A stretch of DNA of 64,000 nt. Origin: Salinispora pacifica CNR114. Lineage in GTDB: Bacteria > Actinomycetota > Actinomycetes > Mycobacteriales > Micromonosporaceae. This document shows positions 25,330-34,642 of the stretch, one piece after another. Made by a program: the position numbers and the translations under genes. Under the pieces are notes generated by a model. That model was not told the DNA's origin. It made no database searches and saw nothing but the letters and a program-made list of their open reading frames with translations. How positions within the stretch are numbered: position 1 is the stretch's first letter; each line of letters begins with the position of its first letter. The stretch is from positions 1 through 64,000 of the forward strand of contig NZ_AZWO01000008.1 in NCBI RefSeq assembly GCF_000514775.1, given 5' to 3'.

Positions 25330-26313
25330 GTGAGTGAGGCTGAAGCGACCCGGACCGGTAAGCGGGTGATCCTGGCGAAGCCGCGCGGTTACTGCGCGGG
25401 CGTCGACCGGGCGGTGCAGACCGTGGAGGAGGCGCTCAAGCTCTACGGCGCGCCGATCTACGTCCGTAAGCAGATCGTGCACAACCAGCACGTGGTGCGG
25501 ACCCTGGAGGCCAAGGGCGCCATCTTCGTGGAGGAGAACGAGGAGGTGCCGGAGGGCGCGACCGTGGTCTTCTCCGCGCACGGCGTCGCCCCCGAGGTCC
25601 ACGAACAGGCGCGGAGCCGCTCGCTGAAGGCGATCGACGCGACCTGCCCGTTGGTCACCAAGGTGCACCAGGAGGCGAAGCGGTTCGCCGCCGAGGACTA
25701 CGACATCCTGCTGATCGGTCACGAGGGGCATGAGGAGGTCATCGGCACCGCTGGCGAGGCGCCCGAGCACATCCAGCTCGTCGATGGTCCGCAGGACGCC
25801 GAGCGGGTCACCGTCCGGGATCCGAACAAGGTGGTGTGGCTGTCGCAGACCACCCTGTCGGTGGACGAGACGCTGGAGACGGTGGCCCGGCTGAAGAAGC
25901 GGCTGCCGCTGCTCCAGTCGCCGCCGAGCGACGACATCTGCTACGCCACCAGCAACCGGCAGCACGTGGTCAAGCAGATCGCCTCGGACTGCGACGTCAT
26001 GATCGTGGTCGGCTCCACGAACTCGTCGAACTCGGTGCGGCTGGTCGAGGTGGCCCTGGACGCGGGTGCGCGGGCCGGCCACCTCGTCGACTTCGCCCAC
26101 GAGATCGACGACGCGTGGCTCGGGGGCGCCCGCACGGTCGGCCTGACCTCGGGGGCCAGCGTCCCCGAGGAGCTCGTCCAGGAGGTTCTCGTGCACCTCG
26201 CGGCGCGGGGCTTCACGGATGTCGAGGAGGTGGTGACCGCGGACGAGCGGTTGACCTTCTCGCTGCCGCAGGAGCTGAAGCGGGACATGCGGGCGGCGGC
26301 GGCCCGCGGTTGA
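25330..26313 (+). CDS. ispH: 4-hydroxy-3-methylbut-2-enyl diphosphate reductase
   Basis: 327 residues. Last step of the MEP pathway, HMBPP to IPP/DMAPP, using a 4Fe-4S cluster. The three cluster ligands are Cys22 ([10 protein letters not shown]), Cys106 ([11 protein letters not shown]) and Cys204 ([11 protein letters not shown]); the proton-relay GHEGHEEV follows at 130-137. GTG 25330 is fixed by the -10 TACGAT and by family length; the open frame runs back to 24979 antisense to xseA. It feeds the prenyl synthase and prenyl reductase encoded at 11153-13118. Confidence 0.97.
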   Translation: MSEAEATRTGKRVILAKPRGYCAGVDRAVQTVEEALKLYGAPIYVRKQIVHNQHVVRTLEAKGAIFVEENEEVPEGATVVFSAHGVAPEVHEQARSRSLKAIDATCPLVTKVHQEAKRFAAEDYDILLIGHEGHEEVIGTAGEAPEHIQLVDGPQDAERVTVRDPNKVVWLSQTTLSVDETLETVARLKKRLPLLQSPPSDDICYATSNRQHVVKQIASDCDVMIVVGSTNSSNSVRLVEVALDAGARAGHLVDFAHEIDDAWLGGARTVGLTSGASVPEELVQEVLVHLAARGFTDVEEVVTADERLTFSLPQELKRDMRAAAARG

Positions 26314-26384
26314 GCGGTGGGGACCCGCTTCGACGGACGGGGCCCGGGCAGGGGTGGCGGCAGCGGCGGGACGGGAACGAACCC

Positions 26385-26867
26385 ATGGGCCGGAGCGTCC
26401 GAAACTGTATGAGAAGCCCTTGGCTCGCCACCCCGGCGTTGGCCGTCTGCCTGGCGCTCAGTGCCTGCGGCAGCGGCCAGGGCGCGGGTGCTGACCCCCC
26501 GACCGAGATGGGAGCGACGCCCGTGACGACCCCCACCGATCCGGAACCAGCGGCCGCCGACAGCGAGTCCGCCACCCCGGCCGCCCCGAGGTCGACGCCG
26601 GCCTCCGTGCCGACGCGTACCCCGAAGGCGCCGGCGGGTCCGAGTAAGCCGCCGCCGGTCGGCGCCGCCACCCTTACCGGCACCGTGCAGGCCGGGGTGG
26701 AGCCCGGATGTCTGCTGCTGGATGGGTATCTGCTGGTGGGTGGGCCCCGTGCGGTATTGACCCCCGGCGCGTCGGTGCTGGTGACCGGGAAGATCCAGCC
26801 GGACCTGGTGACCATCTGCCAGCAGGGCATCCCCTTCCTGGTGGAGACGGCCTCTCGGCAGGGCTGA
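26385..26867 (+). CDS. Small secreted lipoprotein, unknown
   Basis: 160 residues from ATG 26385 (ATG 26409 also possible). The signal peptide has a lipobox LSAC; the mature protein begins with Cys, then a Pro/Thr/Ala-rich linker (about 40-100) and a compact C-terminal domain of about 60 residues (LTGTVQAGVEPGCLLLDGYLLVGG, VTGKIQPDLVTICQQG) resembling a small beta-barrel. Two Cys there could form a disulfide. No function recognised. It is followed by a strong terminator. Confidence 0.8.
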   Translation: MGRSVRNCMRSPWLATPALAVCLALSACGSGQGAGADPPTEMGATPVTTPTDPEPAAADSESATPAAPRSTPASVPTRTPKAPAGPSKPPPVGAATLTGTVQAGVEPGCLLLDGYLLVGGPRAVLTPGASVLVTGKIQPDLVTICQQGIPFLVETASRQG

Positions 26868-26886
26868 CCCGCCCGCCGAAACCGAC

Positions 26887-26920
26887 GGAGCCCGCCCCCG
26901 GGTCACCGGGGACGGGCTCC
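26887..26920. terminator. Strong bidirectional hairpin terminator
   Basis: A 15-base stem with one mismatch (26887-26901 with 26906-26920, core CCCCGG/CCGGGG) and the loop GTCA, lying between two convergent genes (ends at 26867 and 26940). No U-run, as usual here. Confidence 0.8.
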
Positions 26921-26939
26921 TACTGGTTTCGGGTACGGG

Positions 26940-29900
26940 TCAGTTCACCGAGCCGATGGCGACGGTGCCACGGCCGACGACCGCCCCCTCCGCCGTCACC
27001 ACGGTCAGCTCACCCTGCAGCTCCCGACCAGCGGCCGGGCCAGCCAGGGCGGTCACCGTGCCGCCGAAGGCGTCGGTGTCGCCGTGCCCCAGGGTGAGGG
27101 AGGTTGCCGGTGCCGACAGGGTGCCGAGCGCCGGGGCGGAGAAGGAGTCCCGGTAGTCGTAGGCCGTGCTGCCACCGAGGCCGTCCACCGAGTACCCCTC
27201 GACCACGATCCGGTAGGTGCCCGGACCCGGGTTCGACAGCGTCACCGCCTCCTCCGAGTCACCGTCCGCAGAAGAGCCGAGCAGCTCGGTGCCCCGGTAG
27301 ACGTACAGGTCCAGGTCGGCTCCGGCGTTCGCCGGGTTGCCGATCCGGGCCACGAACTCGGCTGCGTCGGCCGGCACCTCCACGTGGAACTCCTGCGCGG
27401 CGTCCTCGGCGATGGTCGGGCGGTCGGTGTGGACGCTGGCGAGCGGGCCACCCTGGCCGGTGATGGTGACCGGGCCATAGGTGTTGGTCAGGCTCCACTC
27501 GACCGGGGTCGGCGCACCGGCGTCAACCGCCGGTAGGTCGACCACGGCCGGCTCGAACGCCACGCCCTGGATCCGCGCCGTCAGCTGGTACGGGTTGTTC
27601 AGCGACGGCGAGGTGCGACGCGACTCCACCTCGATCTGCCAGACACCGGGGAGCGGGTTCTGGTAGTCCCGCTCCTGCGGGTTGCAGATGGCGGGGTCGG
27701 AGTAGTTGGTGAAGCAGACTCGGCTGGAGGTGCTCTCCGTCGGTACGCCGTACGGGTTGATGGCGATGAACCGGGTCTGCGAGCCGGTGGCGATGCCGCC
27801 GAGGTTCAGCTGGAGCGCCTCGGTACCCGGCGGAACGGTCACGAAGTAGGACTCGAAGCCGTTCCGGTCGACCGAGCCTTCGGCGGCGAGGGAGAAGTCC
27901 GGCTTGCGGGTGTCGGTGCTGGCCACGACGACGAGGGAGACCTCGAAGTCGATCGTGTTGGTCGCCGGGTCATCCACCGTCATGATCGCACCGTGCGCGC
28001 CCGCGTCCGGCCGGGCGACGACGGGGACGGTGACGGTCCGGTTCAGCGGCAACGCGACGGACTTCGGTGCCTGGAAGGTGCCGTCATTGCCGCGCAGCGC
28101 GATGTTGTGCTTGACGGTGCCGGTCGGCCCGCTGGTACGGGTGATCTTGACCCGGTAGGTCTTCTTCTGGTCGATCCGGTGACCCCCCTCACCGGCGGGG
28201 CACCGGTTGTAGACGCCGGTACCGCGGTGCGGTGTCCCCAACTGGTCGGAGAGGACGGTGCAGACCGGCGCGACCGAGGTGTACGAGCGGGTCTGCACAC
28301 CCTTGCGCAGCAGCTTCCACGCCTTCGACACGTGCACCATGCCGTAGCCCTGGCCGTACGTGGGCACGTCCTTGATCGGCTGCGCCGAGCTGTACAGCGC
28401 GCGGCGCAGCATCTGCGGGGTGACCCCGCGGTCGGTCGCCCGGGCGGCCGAGAGCAACAGCGCGGTGGCGCCGGCGGCCTGGGGAGAGGCCATCGAGGTG
28501 CCGTTGAACATCCCGTAGCCCGGCGGCAGCGAGTAGCCGGCCTCGGGGACCGGGCTGCCCGCCTGCCAGAGCGGGATGGTGGAGATCGCCGCGCCGGGTG
28601 CGGCGACGTTCGGCTTGGCGCCGCCGTCTTCGCGTGGGCCGCGGGACGAGAAGTTGAACAGCGCGTTCTTGGTCCGCACCACCGAGCCGTAGTTGGCCAG
28701 CCAGGTGTCCTTGCTGACGCTGGCCGCGACGCTGATGACGTGCTGGGCGACCGACGGGTCGCCGATGGTGTTCAGGCCGGGGCCGGAGTTGCCGGCGGAG
28801 ATGATGAGCTGGACGCCGTAGGTGGTGATGAGGTTGTTGTACAGCTCGGCGCGGGCGTTGTCGCCGTCGTTGAGCGCCGGCAGACCACCGATCGACATGT
28901 TGACCACGTCGACACCCCGGTTGATGACCAGGTCGGCCATGCCGCTGGTGAGCGCCGAGTAGGTGCAGCCACCGCCCCAGGAGCAGGCGCGGGACGAGAC
29001 GATCTGGGCGCCGGGCGCGGCCCCGTCGAAGGCCTCGTTGCCGAACATGTCGTTGGCGGCGGTGATGCCGGCGACGTGACTGCCGTGGGCGTCCGAGACG
29101 ATGCCGATGTTGACGTAGTCGACCAGGCCGGGGCCGCCGACCGGGGTGGTGTCGACGTCCTCCCGGAACTCGACCACGAAGGGCAGCTGCTCGCGGACGG
29201 TGGTCGCCGGGTTGTCCGTGCCGAAGTGCCCGATGTCGAACTTCTCCTGGTACGGACGCATGACGGTCTCGTCGGTGAAGTCTCCGTCGAGGTCAACGTC
29301 GATCAGGATGTCGTTCGTGGCGGGGTCGTAGAGCACGCCCCACTGGTCGGTGGTGTCGCCGTCGCGGTTGACGTCACCGTCCACCTCGCTGCCCGCGGTG
29401 ATCTCTTCCCGGAAGACGTTGAAGCGGTAGCTGCCCGCCGGTGCCGTCCAGGTCCCGCCGGCCGACTCGAACGACGGGCCGGTGACCTCGGTGATCATCG
29501 GGCGCCAGGTGGCATCCTCGAACGGGTGCGTGGCGGTGACCCAGTCGACGATCTTTCGGTCGCCCGTGGTGGTGTGCTGGAGCGCCGGGTGGTCCAGGTC
29601 CACTCCGGAGTCCATGATGCCGATGGTGATTCCCCGGCCGTCCCACTCGGGGTTCTGGTCGACGAACTTGACGGCGCCGGTCTCGCCGGCCGGCAGGTAG
29701 GGGTTGTCCGCGCGGGTGTCATCACCGGGACCGCTGAGGGTGCTGCCCTGCTTGGCGGCCTGCCGGCCGCTGGTCACCGGCCGCGGGTCGGCGAGCTGGA
29801 TCGTCTCGTCCAGGTCGACCGCGGCGACCCCGGGCAGGGTGGCGGCCTTGATCACCTTGCTGGTCGGGACGGTGGCCAGGACGTAGCCGATGGTGTCGTA

Positions 29901-30185
29901 TTTGTCCGTGACGGCCGCACCGAGCTCGGTCAGGTCGGCGGCGACCTCTTTCGCCTCGTCCTGCTCGGTCGCGACGATCAGGGTGACGGTCTCGGCCTTC
30001 GTCGCTTCCGCCTCGGCCAGGAGTTTGGCGTCGTGCGAACCCAACACCTCGACGGGGGTGGACGGCGTGTCGGGTGCGGCGCTCGCGGTGGTGGCGCCGC
30101 CCGCGACGGTCACGGCGCTGGCGGCCATGACCGAGGCGAAGAGTCCGGCGGAGGTGCGCCGGCTCAGCTTTCGGGGTTTGCTCAC
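26940..30185 (-). CDS. Large secreted S8 subtilisin-like serine protease
   Basis: 1081 residues with a Sec signal peptide (1 to about 37, ending ATTASAAPD) and an inhibitor-like propeptide (about 60-130). In the catalytic domain, Asp192 (GIMDSGVDLDHP), His367 (DAHGSHVAG) and Ser564 (NGTSMASPQAAG) form the triad, with the oxyanion Asn in SAGNSGPG. The Asp-His distance of 175 residues is far above the usual 35-50: an insertion of over 100 residues carries Asp-rich, EF-hand-like loops (DGDVNRDGDTTD and DVDLDGDFTDE). The C-terminal half holds pre-peptidase-like beta domains (DLDLYVYRGTELLGSS, GTYRIVVEGY). GTG 30185 is fixed by GGAGGAGA; the open frame to 30290 lacks a signal sequence. Confidence 0.93.
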   Translation of the reverse strand: MSKPRKLSRRTSAGLFASVMAASAVTVAGGATTASAAPDTPSTPVEVLGSHDAKLLAEAEATKAETVTLIVATEQDEAKEVAADLTELGAAVTDKYDTIGYVLATVPTSKVIKAATLPGVAAVDLDETIQLADPRPVTSGRQAAKQGSTLSGPGDDTRADNPYLPAGETGAVKFVDQNPEWDGRGITIGIMDSGVDLDHPALQHTTTGDRKIVDWVTATHPFEDATWRPMITEVTGPSFESAGGTWTAPAGSYRFNVFREEITAGSEVDGDVNRDGDTTDQWGVLYDPATNDILIDVDLDGDFTDETVMRPYQEKFDIGHFGTDNPATTVREQLPFVVEFREDVDTTPVGGPGLVDYVNIGIVSDAHGSHVAGITAANDMFGNEAFDGAAPGAQIVSSRACSWGGGCTYSALTSGMADLVINRGVDVVNMSIGGLPALNDGDNARAELYNNLITTYGVQLIISAGNSGPGLNTIGDPSVAQHVISVAASVSKDTWLANYGSVVRTKNALFNFSSRGPREDGGAKPNVAAPGAAISTIPLWQAGSPVPEAGYSLPPGYGMFNGTSMASPQAAGATALLLSAARATDRGVTPQMLRRALYSSAQPIKDVPTYGQGYGMVHVSKAWKLLRKGVQTRSYTSVAPVCTVLSDQLGTPHRGTGVYNRCPAGEGGHRIDQKKTYRVKITRTSGPTGTVKHNIALRGNDGTFQAPKSVALPLNRTVTVPVVARPDAGAHGAIMTVDDPATNTIDFEVSLVVVASTDTRKPDFSLAAEGSVDRNGFESYFVTVPPGTEALQLNLGGIATGSQTRFIAINPYGVPTESTSSRVCFTNYSDPAICNPQERDYQNPLPGVWQIEVESRRTSPSLNNPYQLTARIQGVAFEPAVVDLPAVDAGAPTPVEWSLTNTYGPVTITGQGGPLASVHTDRPTIAEDAAQEFHVEVPADAAEFVARIGNPANAGADLDLYVYRGTELLGSSADGDSEEAVTLSNPGPGTYRIVVEGYSVDGLGGSTAYDYRDSFSAPALGTLSAPATSLTLGHGDTDAFGGTVTALAGPAAGRELQGELTVVTAEGAVVGRGTVAIGSVN

Positions 30186-30315
30186 GTTCTCTCCTCCGGA
30201 GAACAGGGCCCTCAGTTCCAGGGCGCAGGTGAGCGAAATCCTTCGGCTATCGATGCCCATTGTCACTATCGATGGAGGCGTTGTGACCATCTCGTGACAT
30301 GCAGGTTTGCCGCTG
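30186..30315 (-). promoter_or_regulatory. Upstream region of the subtilase with tandem repeat
   Basis: CTATCGATG occurs at 30247-30255 and 30266-30274 (19-base period) and is flanked by GTCAC/GTGAC pairs. It lies about 60-90 bases before the subtilase start and may be an activator site. The -10 could not be fixed. Confidence 0.3.
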
Positions 30316-31524
30316 TCACGCCGATTCGGCGTCTTTCCCCTCCATGGTGGAGTGCTCTGGTGTCCGGTTTGGAGTGAAATCCAGCAGCTCCGGCGCCTGC
30401 GGCTGGCGGGGAGCGAGCTCCACCTGCGCCGGTGGCGCCAACTCCTCGTCGGAGACGCCCAACTCGGCGAGTTTGCGGGCGCTGACCAGCACCCGCGACT
30501 CCAGCGAACCGACCGCCCGGTTGTACGCCGTCACCGCCCCACCGAGCGCGGACCCCAGTCGGCCCACGTGCTCGCCGAGCGTGGCGAGCCGGCTGTGGAG
30601 TTCCCGGGCGAGCGAGTGCACCGCCACCGCGTTGCTGGCCAGCGCCGCCTGCCGCCACGCATAGGCGACCGTACGCAGCAACGCGACGAGGGTCGCCGGG
30701 GTGGCCAGCACCACGTTGCGGGTGAAGGCGTGCTCCAGCAGGGTCGGGTCGCGCTGTAGGGCGACGTCGAGGAACGGGTCGGCCGGCACGAAGAGCACCA
30801 CGAACTCCGGTGCCGGGTCGAAGGCGGTCCAATACGCTTTCGCGGCCAGCGCGTCCACGTGGGCCCGCAGGTGTTTCGCGTGCGCGTCCAGGTGTGCGTC
30901 GCGTCCCCGTTCGTCGCGGGCCTCCATCGCGGTCAGGTACGCCTCGAAGGGCGCCTTCGCGTCCACCACCACCGACCGCCCCCCGTGCAGGCGAACCACC
31001 AGGTCGGGGCGGACCGTCTGCTGATCGGTCGCGGCCGTCACCTGCTCGGCGAAGTCGCAGTGTTCCAGCATGCCGGCCGCCTCGACGATGCGGCGCAGCT
31101 GGTGCTCGCCCCACCGCCCCCGGACCTGCGGTGCACGCAGTGCCGCGACGAGCTGTTTGGTCTCGGTGCGCAGCTCACCGGAGACCGTGCTCATGGCGCG
31201 TACCTGCTCGCGCAGCTCGGCGTAGGCGTCAACCCGGTCCCGCTCCAACTCGGCTACCCGCTGCTCGTAGCGGTGCAGCGTGTCGTGTAGGGGGGCCACC
31301 GCCCGGGCCACCGCCTCCTGGGACTGCGCGGTCGCCTCGTAACCCAACGTCCGCAGGGACTGCTCCAGTCGACCCTCGCCCGCCCGCGCGGCGGCCAGCG
31401 TGGCCTCCAGCCGGGCCAGCTCGGTGGCGGAGCGGGCCCGGGCGGCGAACCACCCCACCACGCCGCCCGCCGCGAGGCAGCCGAGCACCACGGCCAGCGT
31501 CGGAAACTCCATGTCACCGAGCAT
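30316..31524 (-). CDS. rmuC: DNA recombination protein RmuC
   Basis: 402 residues: an N-terminal membrane anchor (about 8-29), a long coiled coil (35-130) and the RmuC nuclease-like domain (about 140-340) with GRWGEHQLRRIVEAAGM, VVDAKAPFEAYL, FVVLFVPADPFLDVAL and TPATLVALLRTVAYAWRQ. RmuC limits recombination at inverted repeats and DNA ends; it has a predicted restriction-endonuclease-like fold. The start is ambiguous: ATG 31524 or ATG 31512. Its C-terminus is Pro/Glu-rich. Confidence 0.9.
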   Translation of the reverse strand: MLGDMEFPTLAVVLGCLAAGGVVGWFAARARSATELARLEATLAAARAGEGRLEQSLRTLGYEATAQSQEAVARAVAPLHDTLHRYEQRVAELERDRVDAYAELREQVRAMSTVSGELRTETKQLVAALRAPQVRGRWGEHQLRRIVEAAGMLEHCDFAEQVTAATDQQTVRPDLVVRLHGGRSVVVDAKAPFEAYLTAMEARDERGRDAHLDAHAKHLRAHVDALAAKAYWTAFDPAPEFVVLFVPADPFLDVALQRDPTLLEHAFTRNVVLATPATLVALLRTVAYAWRQAALASNAVAVHSLARELHSRLATLGEHVGRLGSALGGAVTAYNRAVGSLESRVLVSARKLAELGVSDEELAPPAQVELAPRQPQAPELLDFTPNRTPEHSTMEGKDAESA

Positions 31525-31618
31525 CCCAAACGGGTACGACCGAGGCGGCCCCGGGCAGATCGAAGGTGGTGCCCACCCGCCTCCACCGCGAGCCGGCGAA
31601 GCGGCCCGCCCGCGGTGT

Positions 31619-34405
31619 TCAGCCGGTGTTGCGCATGCCAGCGGCGATGCCGTTGACCGTGGTGAGCAGGGCGCGCTCCAGGGCGGTGCCGTCGCTGGGC
31701 GCCCGCCGGCTGCCCGGTGCCGTCACCACCGCCCGGCCCGGCGCGCCCGAGTCCCGGTACTGCCGCAGTAACGCCACCTGGAGGTGGTGCAGCGGTTCCA
31801 GGTAGGTGTCGCGTACCGCCAGCGTGCGCTGGAGCACCGGGGCGTTCTCCAACAGCTCCGGGGAGGCGGTCACGGCGAGCACCTCCCGCCGGGTCAGCTC
31901 GTACTCCTGCTCGATCTTGTGGAAGATCGGGTGCAGCTTCTTCGGTACCAGCGTCTCCACGTACCGGCGGGCGATGGTCAGGTCGGTCTTGGTCAGCATC
32001 ATCTCCACGTTCGACAGGAACGTCCGGAAGAAGTGCCAACTGCGGTGCATCTCGGCGAGCACGTCCCCGTGGCCGGCGGCGCGGGCCGCCGCCAGCCCGG
32101 AGCCGACGCCGAACCAGCCGGGGACGATCTGTCGGGTCTGGGTCCAGCCGAACACCCACGGGATGGCCCGCAGGCCGGTGAGCCCAGCACCCGTGTTTGG
32201 TCGCTTCGCCGGTCGGGAGCCGATGTTCAACGCGCCGAGCAGCTCGGTCGGGGTGGACGCCCAGAAGTACGCCGGCAGGTCCGGATCCTCGACCAGGTCC
32301 CGGTACGAGCGGTAGGCCGCCGCACTCACCACGTCCATCGTCGCGTCCCAGCGTTCCAGCATCTCGGCCGGCTGCCGGGGCGTGGTGTGCAGCAGCGTCG
32401 ATTGGAGCACCGCGGCGACGGTCAGCTCCAGATTCTCCCGGGCCAGCGCCGGCAGGCTGTACTTGTCGGAGATCACCTCGCCCTGCTCGGTCACCTTGAT
32501 CTCGCCGTCGAGGGTCCCGTACGGCTGGGCCAGGATCGCGTCGTGCGTCGGCCCGCCACCCCGGCCGACGGTGCCACCCCGGCCGTGGAAGAGCCGCAGC
32601 TGCACGCCGTGCCGGGCGGCCACGTCCCGCAGCGCGCGCTGCGCCCGGTGAATGGACCACTGACTGGTGGTGATGCCGGCTTCCTTGTTGGAGTCGGAGT
32701 AGCCGAGCATCACTTCCTGGACGTCGCCGCGGGCGGTGACCAGGGCCCGGTAGGCGGGCAGCGAGAGCAACTCGTCCAGCAGGTCACCGCCGGCGTTCAA
32801 CTCGGCGGGGGTCTCCAACAGCGGCACGAAGCCGATCCGGGCCCGGCTGCTGTGCACGTCCACCAGCCCCGCCTCGCGGGCCAACACCACGGCGGCGAGG
32901 ACATCGTCGACGCCGAGGGTCATCGAGATGATGTACGACTCGATCACCTCGGTGCCGAACCGGTCCTGGGCCTCCCGGATGGTGCCGAAGACATCGAAGG
33001 TCCGGCGGGCCGACTCGGTCAGTGGAGTGTCGACTGTGGACAGCGGGCGGCGGCCGGCCAACTCGTCGGCGAGGAGCTTGGTGCGCTCCAGTCGGCTCAG
33101 TGCCGGGTAGTCAGACACCTCGCCCACCGCACCGAAGAGCTGGGTCAACACCTCGTGGTGCTTCTCCGCGTGTTCGCGGACGTCCATCGTGGCGAGGTGC
33201 AGGCCGAAGGCGGAGACCGTACGGATGGTCGAGGCGAGTCGGCCCACGGCGGTGAGCTGGCCGGAGTTGCGGGCCAGCGAGGCGCGCAGCAGCTCCAGGT
33301 CGGCGATCAGCTCACCCGAGCCGCGGTAGTCCCGTCCCGGCAGGTGCGGCGTGCCCTGGCGTAGCCGCTGCCGGGTGTTGGCGAGCTTCGACTTCACACA
33401 CCGGGCCTTGAGCCGGTACGGCTCCTCGGCGTTCACCCGACGGAACCGGGGCGCGACCTCGGGCAGCGCGTCCAGGTCGGCGGCGAGGCTCGCGGAGAGG
33501 TCCAGCGAGACCCCGCGCAACCGCCGGGAGACGGAGACCTCCTTGATCAGTTGGTCCATCGCCTTCTCGGTGGCGGCCAGGCCGTGCTCGTGTGCGATGA
33601 CCAGGACCTCCCGGGTCACCGCCGGCGTGACGAACGGGTTGCCGTCCCGGTCCCCCCCGATCCAGGTGCCGAAGGTGAGGGGCCGGGCGGTGGGTGAGGT
33701 CTCCACCCCGAGGGTGCGCAGCGTGTCGGCGAGGTCGTCGAGCACCTGGGGCGCCGCCTCGGCGTAGAGGTCGCGTAGGTAGTAGATGGCGTTGCGCGCC
33801 TCGTCGGTCGGGTCCGGCCGGTCGAGCCGCAGCTCGTCGGTCTGCCACATCAGGTCGAGGAGCTCGGCGAGGCGGCGGTTGGCCGGTCCCTCGTCGCTGG
33901 CGCCGTAGAGGACCGCGTTGGTGGTCTCGGTGTCCAACTCGTCGGCGATCGCGCGCAGCTTGGACAGGATGGAGCGGCGGGCGGCCTCGGTGGGGTGGGC
34001 GGTGAAGACCGGGCGGATGGCCAGCCGCCGCGCCGCCGCCGCGATCTCCTCGGCGGGAACGCCGCGCTCGGCGATCATCTTGGCGGTCTGGTCCAGCCAG
34101 CCGCCCCGAACGGCCCGACGACGCCGCAGATCCCGGGCGCGATGGACCTGTTCGGTGATGTTGGCCAGGTGGAAGTAGGTGGAGAAGGCGCGGGCCAGCC
34201 GGGTACCGGTGGCGACATCCAGCCCAGCGAGCCGCTGCGCGGCGGCCGGGGCGTCGGTGCGAACCTGGGCGCGGATCTCCTCGACCAGGTCGAGCAGGGG
34301 CCGCCCCTCCTGCCGGGCGAGGGTCTGGCCGAGCAGGGTGCCGAGGCGGCGGATGTCGGCGCGCAGTGCGGCGTCGGGGCCGTCGTGGTCGTGCTGGTCG
34401 GTCAC
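31619..34405 (-). CDS. ppc: Phosphoenolpyruvate carboxylase
   Basis: 928 residues. Carboxylates PEP with bicarbonate to give oxaloacetate, the anaplerotic counterpart of pckG at 9221. Catalytic His137 lies in [30 protein letters not shown] and the mobile glycine loop [19 protein letters not shown] lie in the second half, and the C-terminal NTG ends the protein as in the family. GTG 34405 has an AAGGAG ribosome binding site 6 bases upstream. Having both PEPCK and PEPC, the cell can run the node in both directions. Confidence 0.97.
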   Translation of the reverse strand: MTDQHDHDGPDAALRADIRRLGTLLGQTLARQEGRPLLDLVEEIRAQVRTDAPAAAQRLAGLDVATGTRLARAFSTYFHLANITEQVHRARDLRRRRAVRGGWLDQTAKMIAERGVPAEEIAAAARRLAIRPVFTAHPTEAARRSILSKLRAIADELDTETTNAVLYGASDEGPANRRLAELLDLMWQTDELRLDRPDPTDEARNAIYYLRDLYAEAAPQVLDDLADTLRTLGVETSPTARPLTFGTWIGGDRDGNPFVTPAVTREVLVIAHEHGLAATEKAMDQLIKEVSVSRRLRGVSLDLSASLAADLDALPEVAPRFRRVNAEEPYRLKARCVKSKLANTRQRLRQGTPHLPGRDYRGSGELIADLELLRASLARNSGQLTAVGRLASTIRTVSAFGLHLATMDVREHAEKHHEVLTQLFGAVGEVSDYPALSRLERTKLLADELAGRRPLSTVDTPLTESARRTFDVFGTIREAQDRFGTEVIESYIISMTLGVDDVLAAVVLAREAGLVDVHSSRARIGFVPLLETPAELNAGGDLLDELLSLPAYRALVTARGDVQEVMLGYSDSNKEAGITTSQWSIHRAQRALRDVAARHGVQLRLFHGRGGTVGRGGGPTHDAILAQPYGTLDGEIKVTEQGEVISDKYSLPALARENLELTVAAVLQSTLLHTTPRQPAEMLERWDATMDVVSAAAYRSYRDLVEDPDLPAYFWASTPTELLGALNIGSRPAKRPNTGAGLTGLRAIPWVFGWTQTRQIVPGWFGVGSGLAAARAAGHGDVLAEMHRSWHFFRTFLSNVEMMLTKTDLTIARRYVETLVPKKLHPIFHKIEQEYELTRREVLAVTASPELLENAPVLQRTLAVRDTYLEPLHHLQVALLRQYRDSGAPGRAVVTAPGSRRAPSDGTALERALLTTVNGIAAGMRNTG

Positions 34406-34547
34406 AATGCGCTCCTTACGTGAGTACGAAGGACAGCGCTGTCCGACTCCCAGGATGGTAACCGCGGGAACCGGGCGGAGCCCACGGGGTGTCCCTGTTA
34501 ACTCTCGGCGAGCCGCTTTCGGTCCGCTGGAGACGCGTCACGTGGCT

Positions 34548-34609
34548 GTTGACCCGCCCCCGGAGCGATAGGGTCAACGGGTCAACCCCTCGTCCGGCCG
34601 GACGAGGGG
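34548..34609 (+). promoter_or_regulatory. Repeat-rich promoter region of mfd
   Basis: GTTGACCC (34548-34555) is the exact inverse of GGGTCAAC, which follows twice in tandem (34571-34578 and 34579-34586). TAGGGT (34569-34574) overlaps the first copy and is a plausible -10. A perfect 24-base palindrome follows at 34586-34609 (CCCCTCGTCCGG and its complement, no spacer), 33 bases before the mfd start. It may form a hairpin in the leader or act as an operator. Confidence 0.5.
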
Positions 34610-34642
34610 CGCTCGTCGTGCCGTCGCCGTGGAAGTGATCAC

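Noticed and set aside
27993..30377. Long open frame antisense to the subtilase (794 codons)
   Set aside because: Arg/Asp/Gly-biased composition typical of an antisense frame in high-G+C DNA, no domain, fully covered by the subtilase whose triad is intact.
31784..33364. Plus-strand open frame inside ppc
   Set aside because: Antisense shadow of PEP carboxylase; no recognisable motif.
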